From NCBI GenBank assembly GCA_025351985.1, contig JANXUW010000685.1:1-7341 (forward strand): 7,341 nt of DNA. The letters are read 5' to 3'. Source of the stretch: Pseudolysobacter sp. GTDB taxonomy: Bacteria; Pseudomonadota; Gammaproteobacteria; Xanthomonadales; Rhodanobacteraceae. The notes under the pieces are model-generated. The model was not told the origin of the DNA. It ran no database searches and worked only from the letters and a program-made list of their open reading frames with translations. Below are positions 6,068 to 7,341 of this stretch, piece by piece; within the stretch, counting starts at the first letter, position 1, and each line of letters starts with the position of its first letter. A program made the position numbers and the translations under genes.

Positions 6068-7341
6068 TCAGTGCTCGTCGTGCCCGGTGGAGGCTTTCAG
6101 GCAGCCGGGCGCGGTGCCGTGCAACGCATCCTCAATGATCGCCATACTGCGATCCACCGCGCCGCTTTCGCGCTGGAAAACCTGGCGTGCGGCCTCGCCC
6201 ATCTGTTCGCGCTCCTCGGCATGCGTGAACAGATGCAGCACTGCGTCGCCCAACAGATCGGCATCGGCAATGCCGATCATCGCCTGCGCCTGTGACAGGC
6301 TGGCGACGATTTCCTCGAAGTTGAAGGTATGCGGGCCGACGATCACCGGCACCGCCAGCGCGGCCGGCTCGAGCAAATTGTGGCCGCCGACGCGATCGAG
6401 GCTGCCACCGACGAACGCAATGTCCACAGCGGCGTAATAGTTCAGCAACTCGCCGAGCGTATCGACGACAAAAACCTGGCTCGACATATTCGCCACATCG
6501 TCCTCGCTGCGCGTGCGCGTGGCGAAACCGAGATTGCGAAACGCCTGCGCCACCGGCTTGAACCGCTCGGGATGCCGCGGCGCAATCAGCAGCAGCGCGT
6601 CCGGAAAACGCCGCAGCACTTCGGTATGCGCCTTGAGCACGGCGATTTCCTCGCCCTCGTGCGTGCTCGCGGCGATCCATACTGGCCGATGCGCGCCCCA
6701 ACCCGCACGCAGGTCGCGGCCGCATTGCGCGAGTTCGGGCGGCACCGCCATATCGTATTTCAGGTTGCCGACCACACGCAGGCGCTCGGGTCGCGCGCCG
6801 ATACTGAGCAGGCGTTCGGCATCCGGCTGCGATTGCGCGGCGACAAAACTCACGCTGCGGATCGCCATGCGCACGAGCGGTCGAATCGGGCCGTAACCTT
6901 TCAGGCTGCGCTCGGAAAGCCGCGCGTTCGCGACCACGATCGGCACGCCGGCGCTGTGGCATTCCATGAACAAATTCGGCCAGATTTCGGTCTCCATGAT
7001 CACCGCGAGCCGCGGTTTCACACGCGCCAGGAAACGACAAATCGAGGCCGGCAAATCGTAGGGCAAATAGACATGGAACACGCGCTCGCCGAACACCTTG
7101 CGCACACGCTCCGATCCGGTCGGCGTGACCGTGGTGATGACGAAGGTCGAGCCGATATGTCGGCGCATCAGCGCCTCGATCAGCGGCACCGCGGCGTTGA
7201 CCTCGCCCATCGATACGGCGTGGATCCAGATGCTGTCGTGAAAACGCGGGTCCGGAAAAAAGCCGAAACGCTCGCGCCAGCGCGCGAGGTATTCGCGGTA
7301 ACGAAAACCGCGCCAGGCGAGGCGATACACGATCACCGGCG
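6068..7341 (-). CDS. waaA: 3-deoxy-D-manno-octulosonic acid (Kdo) transferase, 5' partial
   Basis: WaaA (KdtA, glycosyltransferase family 30) transfers Kdo from CMP-Kdo to the lipid A precursor at the cytoplasmic face of the inner membrane, the first step of lipopolysaccharide core synthesis. The frame is open to the right edge. A GTG at 7336 could be read as a start, but the residues around it (VIVYRLAWRGFRYREYLARW) align with an internal part of the family, so only the N-terminal membrane anchor and true start are missing. Family motifs in order are HAVSMGEVNAA (with the conserved Glu of the S-x-GE motif, the proposed catalytic base), TTVTPTGSERV, VYLPYDLP, IMETEIWPNL, VVANARLSERS, GNLKYDM, WIAASTHEGEE, APRHPERF, VDTLGELLNYY, FVGGSLDRVGGHNLLEPAA and GPHTFNFEEI. 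These match the E. coli enzyme almost motif for motif. Whether it adds one, two or more Kdo units cannot be read from the sequence. The enzyme is essential or near-essential in most Gram-negatives. Confidence 0.96.
   Translation of the reverse strand, partial: PVIVYRLAWRGFRYREYLARWRERFGFFPDPRFHDSIWIHAVSMGEVNAAVPLIEALMRRHIGSTFVITTVTPTGSERVRKVFGERVFHVYLPYDLPASICRFLARVKPRLAVIMETEIWPNLFMECHSAGVPIVVANARLSERSLKGYGPIRPLVRMAIRSVSFVAAQSQPDAERLLSIGARPERLRVVGNLKYDMAVPPELAQCGRDLRAGWGAHRPVWIAASTHEGEEIAVLKAHTEVLRRFPDALLLIAPRHPERFKPVAQAFRNLGFATRTRSEDDVANMSSQVFVVDTLGELLNYYAAVDIAFVGGSLDRVGGHNLLEPAALAVPVIVGPHTFNFEEIVASLSQAQAMIGIADADLLGDAVLHLFTHAEEREQMGEAARQVFQRESGAVDRSMAIIEDALHGTAPGCLKASTGHDEH

Noticed and set aside
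6132..7040. 302-residue - strand open frame in another frame of waaA
   Set aside because: It overlaps conserved waaA motifs throughout, and its translation is Arg-rich without family features.
7334..7336. GTG at 7336 as the true start of waaA
   Set aside because: The sequence around it aligns with residues that lie after the N-terminal membrane anchor in known WaaA proteins, and the frame remains open to the window edge.

Overview
The window looks like chromosomal DNA from a GC-rich Gram-negative bacterium, most likely a gammaproteobacterium near the Xanthomonadales (Xanthomonadaceae or Rhodanobacteraceae). The evidence is the strong GC bias at third codon positions, a TonB-dependent outer-membrane receptor, the lipopolysaccharide Kdo transferase WaaA, and a secreted protein ending in an IFTDGFE-type tail that I recall from many secreted proteins of that group. 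The taxonomic placement is inference, because no rRNA or other marker gene is present.

Layout from left to right. (1) Positions 2-1120, + strand: the C-terminal 372 residues of a TonB-dependent receptor, cut by the left edge. (2) A 56-bp convergent gap containing a small hairpin. (3) Positions 1177-3758, - strand: a two-gene two-component operon. A NarL/FixJ-type response regulator (3081-3758) is transcribed first. Two bases later comes a membrane histidine kinase (1177-3078) with a signal peptide, a periplasmic jelly-roll domain, about seven membrane helices, and HisKA_3 and HATPase domains. (4) A 264-bp divergent intergenic region (3759-4022). (5) Positions 4023-5903, + strand: a 626-residue secreted glycine-rich protein. 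It resembles an autotransporter passenger, with an extended signal peptide, N-S-G-x-I-x-G-G beta-solenoid repeats and the usual passenger C-terminal strand region. It has no translocator barrel and ends instead in a short acidic/aromatic tail. (6) A 164-bp convergent gap with two weak hairpins. (7) Positions 6068-7341, - strand: waaA (kdtA), cut at its 5' end by the right edge.

The central unit is the response regulator/kinase pair divergent from the glycine-rich secreted protein. The kinase has a sensory domain facing the periplasm, and the divergent promoter region contains small inverted and direct repeats. Control of the secreted protein by this pair is therefore a reasonable but untested hypothesis. 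I saw no tRNA, rRNA, CRISPR array, insertion sequence or phage gene.

The most unusual item is the glycine-rich protein. Its passenger stops where an autotransporter barrel would normally begin, so how it crosses or attaches to the outer membrane is unexplained. Two gene starts were moved from the longest possible reading frame: the kinase to ATG at 3078, and the glycine-rich protein to GTG at 4023, which has a strong ribosome binding site.
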